Positions 5,113 to 5,687 of a stretch of DNA of 5,687 bases are shown piece by piece (the first letter of the stretch is position 1; every line of letters starts with the position of its first letter). The stretch is from contig JASFIT010000318.1 of assembly GCA_050122535.1 (NCBI GenBank), positions 1 through 5,687 of the forward strand, written 5' to 3'. The notes under the pieces were generated by a model. The model had not been told where the DNA came from and ran no database searches. It saw only the letters and a program-made list of their open reading frames with translations. A program made the translations under genes and the position numbers. The DNA is from JASFEQ01 sp050122535 (GTDB lineage Bacteria > Desulfobacterota > DSM-4660 > Desulfatiglandales > HGW-15).

Positions 5113-5218
5113 TAAATTCCCGCTAATGCACTTTGGGCGAAGTGGAAGACCATGAAGAACAATTCATAAGGCGTGGATGGTCTACCAATAGCCTGTTTTG
5201 CGGAGTTTGAGAGGTAGG

Positions 5219-5235
5219 ATTCTACTCGCTAGAAT
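5219..5235. promoter_or_regulatory. Inverted repeat over the -10 box (possible operator)
   Basis: ATTCTA (5219-5224) and TAGAAT (5230-5235) are perfect inverted copies separated by CTCGC. One arm is the -10 hexamer itself and the other lies in the promoter spacer. That is where a repressor dimer would block RNA polymerase. The regulator is unknown, and the symmetry could be partly accidental because one arm is a -10 box. Confidence 0.35.
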
Positions 5236-5247
5236 TTATTGTGTAAA
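5219..5247 (-). promoter_or_regulatory. Sigma70-type promoter of the methyltransferase-like gene
   Basis: On the minus strand, TTTACA (5247..5242) and TAGAAT (5224..5219) are separated by exactly 17 nt. Each matches the consensus at five of six positions. Transcription would start near 5212, about 120 nt before the ATG. It lies about 20 bp downstream of the TPR gene stop, so the methyltransferase-like gene can be expressed independently. Confidence 0.6.
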
Positions 5248-5267
5248 GGGCTTAATCTTGGTTAGTC

Positions 5268-5687
5268 TCATGCGGTGTTGAACTGCTCCCGGATATTGGC
5301 CAGCCATGATTCGAGAATGGCGATCATTCTTTCCTTTTTTTGCCTGATTTCGTCGATCTGTTTTTCCTCCAAGGCCTTTTCTTTAGCAATCATGGTCTTC
5401 AGCTCTTCAAGCCGCCTCCTAGAAGATTCATCCTCCGGGTCTTGCGCAAGGATTGTTACATAGGTATCTATGGCCTCTTCTATTTGCCCTTGTTCAAAGT
5501 AAATCTCAGCCAGGGTAGGGGTAGCGATCTCCGTTTCCTCTTCTTCAGCAGCAGGGGCCTCTTCCACTATCTGTTGTTCTTGAACCTCGGCTGGGATGTC
5601 TTCAATGGGAGGTTGAGGTTCCTCGGCCTGAGCTTCTTCTTCCGGTCTCAGTGTATTAAGGAAATCAAGCGCCTCCTGGTCATCGGG
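5268..5687 (-). CDS. TPR-repeat protein, C-terminal part (5' end beyond window)
   Basis: The frame is open from the right edge to TGA at 5270..5268, giving the last 139 residues. The first ~55 are very acidic and rich in Glu, Pro and Ala (EEEAQAEEPQPP, AAEEEETE), a likely disordered linker. Residues of about 56-89 form one TPR unit (LAEIYFEQGQIEEAIDTY...LAQDPED), with the usual Leu, Tyr, Gly, Ala and Pro positions. A charged helical stretch with coiled-coil character follows (about 89-122), and the protein ends in LESWLANIRE (125-134). Similar TPR-then-WLxNIR endings occur, from memory, in deltaproteobacterial TPR proteins of unknown role. It probably serves as a protein-interaction scaffold. 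The N-terminal part, and any membrane anchor or second domain, is not visible. Confidence 0.8.
   Translation of the reverse strand, partial: PDDQEALDFLNTLRPEEEAQAEEPQPPIEDIPAEVQEQQIVEEAPAAEEEETEIATPTLAEIYFEQGQIEEAIDTYVTILAQDPEDESSRRRLEELKTMIAKEKALEEKQIDEIRQKKERMIAILESWLANIREQFNTA

Noticed and set aside
4715..5155. A 146-codon plus-strand reading frame opposite the methyltransferase-like gene
   Set aside because: It is antisense to a protein with clear family motifs, and its translation shows no recognisable features.
4905..5162. Minus-strand frame beginning at 5162 with a hydrophobic start, as a possible leader or secreted protein
   Set aside because: It has no ribosome site and mostly overlaps the methyltransferase-like gene in another frame.

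Overview
The window looks like chromosomal DNA of an anaerobic or microaerophilic Gram-negative bacterium, most likely a Desulfobacterota (deltaproteobacterial) lineage. This is inferred from the gene content: an exported nickel superoxide dismutase, a stand-alone MetE/UroD-type methyltransferase, a TPR protein with an acidic linker, and a YycJ-family nuclease followed by a Cys-rich mini-protein and a DUF2889 protein. No rRNA or other taxonomic marker is present. I see no phage, insertion sequence, CRISPR array or tRNA.

Layout. (1) Positions 1-138: a REP-like pair of imperfect palindromes of a type common in bacterial genomes. It lies inside a possible leftward reading frame that runs off the left edge. 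(2) 139-1729, rightward: a tight three-gene operon of a YycJ/WalJ-type MBL-fold nuclease, a 70-residue protein with eleven cysteines, and a DUF2889 protein. (3) 1732-2241, leftward: a 169-residue uncharacterised protein starting at GTG behind a perfect AGGAGG. Its stop lies 2 bp from that of the DUF2889 gene. (4) 2242-2766: a long divergent intergenic region with candidate promoters, a perfect 12-bp palindrome over a candidate -10 box, and a nested set of hairpins whose G-U pairs point to a plus-strand RNA. (5) 2767-3270, rightward: trmL, the tRNA wobble 2'-O-methyltransferase. (6) 3388-3923, rightward: a possible 22-codon upstream ORF and then sodN, a Ni-SOD with a Sec signal peptide. Cleavage of that peptide would directly create the metal-binding His1. 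(7) 4009-5247, leftward: a hairpin between convergent genes, then a 354-residue MetE/UroD-superfamily protein with its own strong-looking promoter. That promoter overlaps an inverted repeat, and the gene's ribosome site sits in a hairpin loop. (8) 5268-5687, leftward: the C-terminal part of a TPR protein that enters from the right edge.

How the genes relate. Only the first operon shows tight coupling (gaps of 8 and 11 nt). The other genes look like single-gene units with their own control signals. The most distinctive items are the export-matured Ni-SOD, the conserved uncharacterised 169-residue protein, the structured leader upstream of trmL, and the control region of the methyltransferase-like gene. 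No multi-gene defence or biosynthetic system is evident; what may be new here lies in individual proteins and leader regions.
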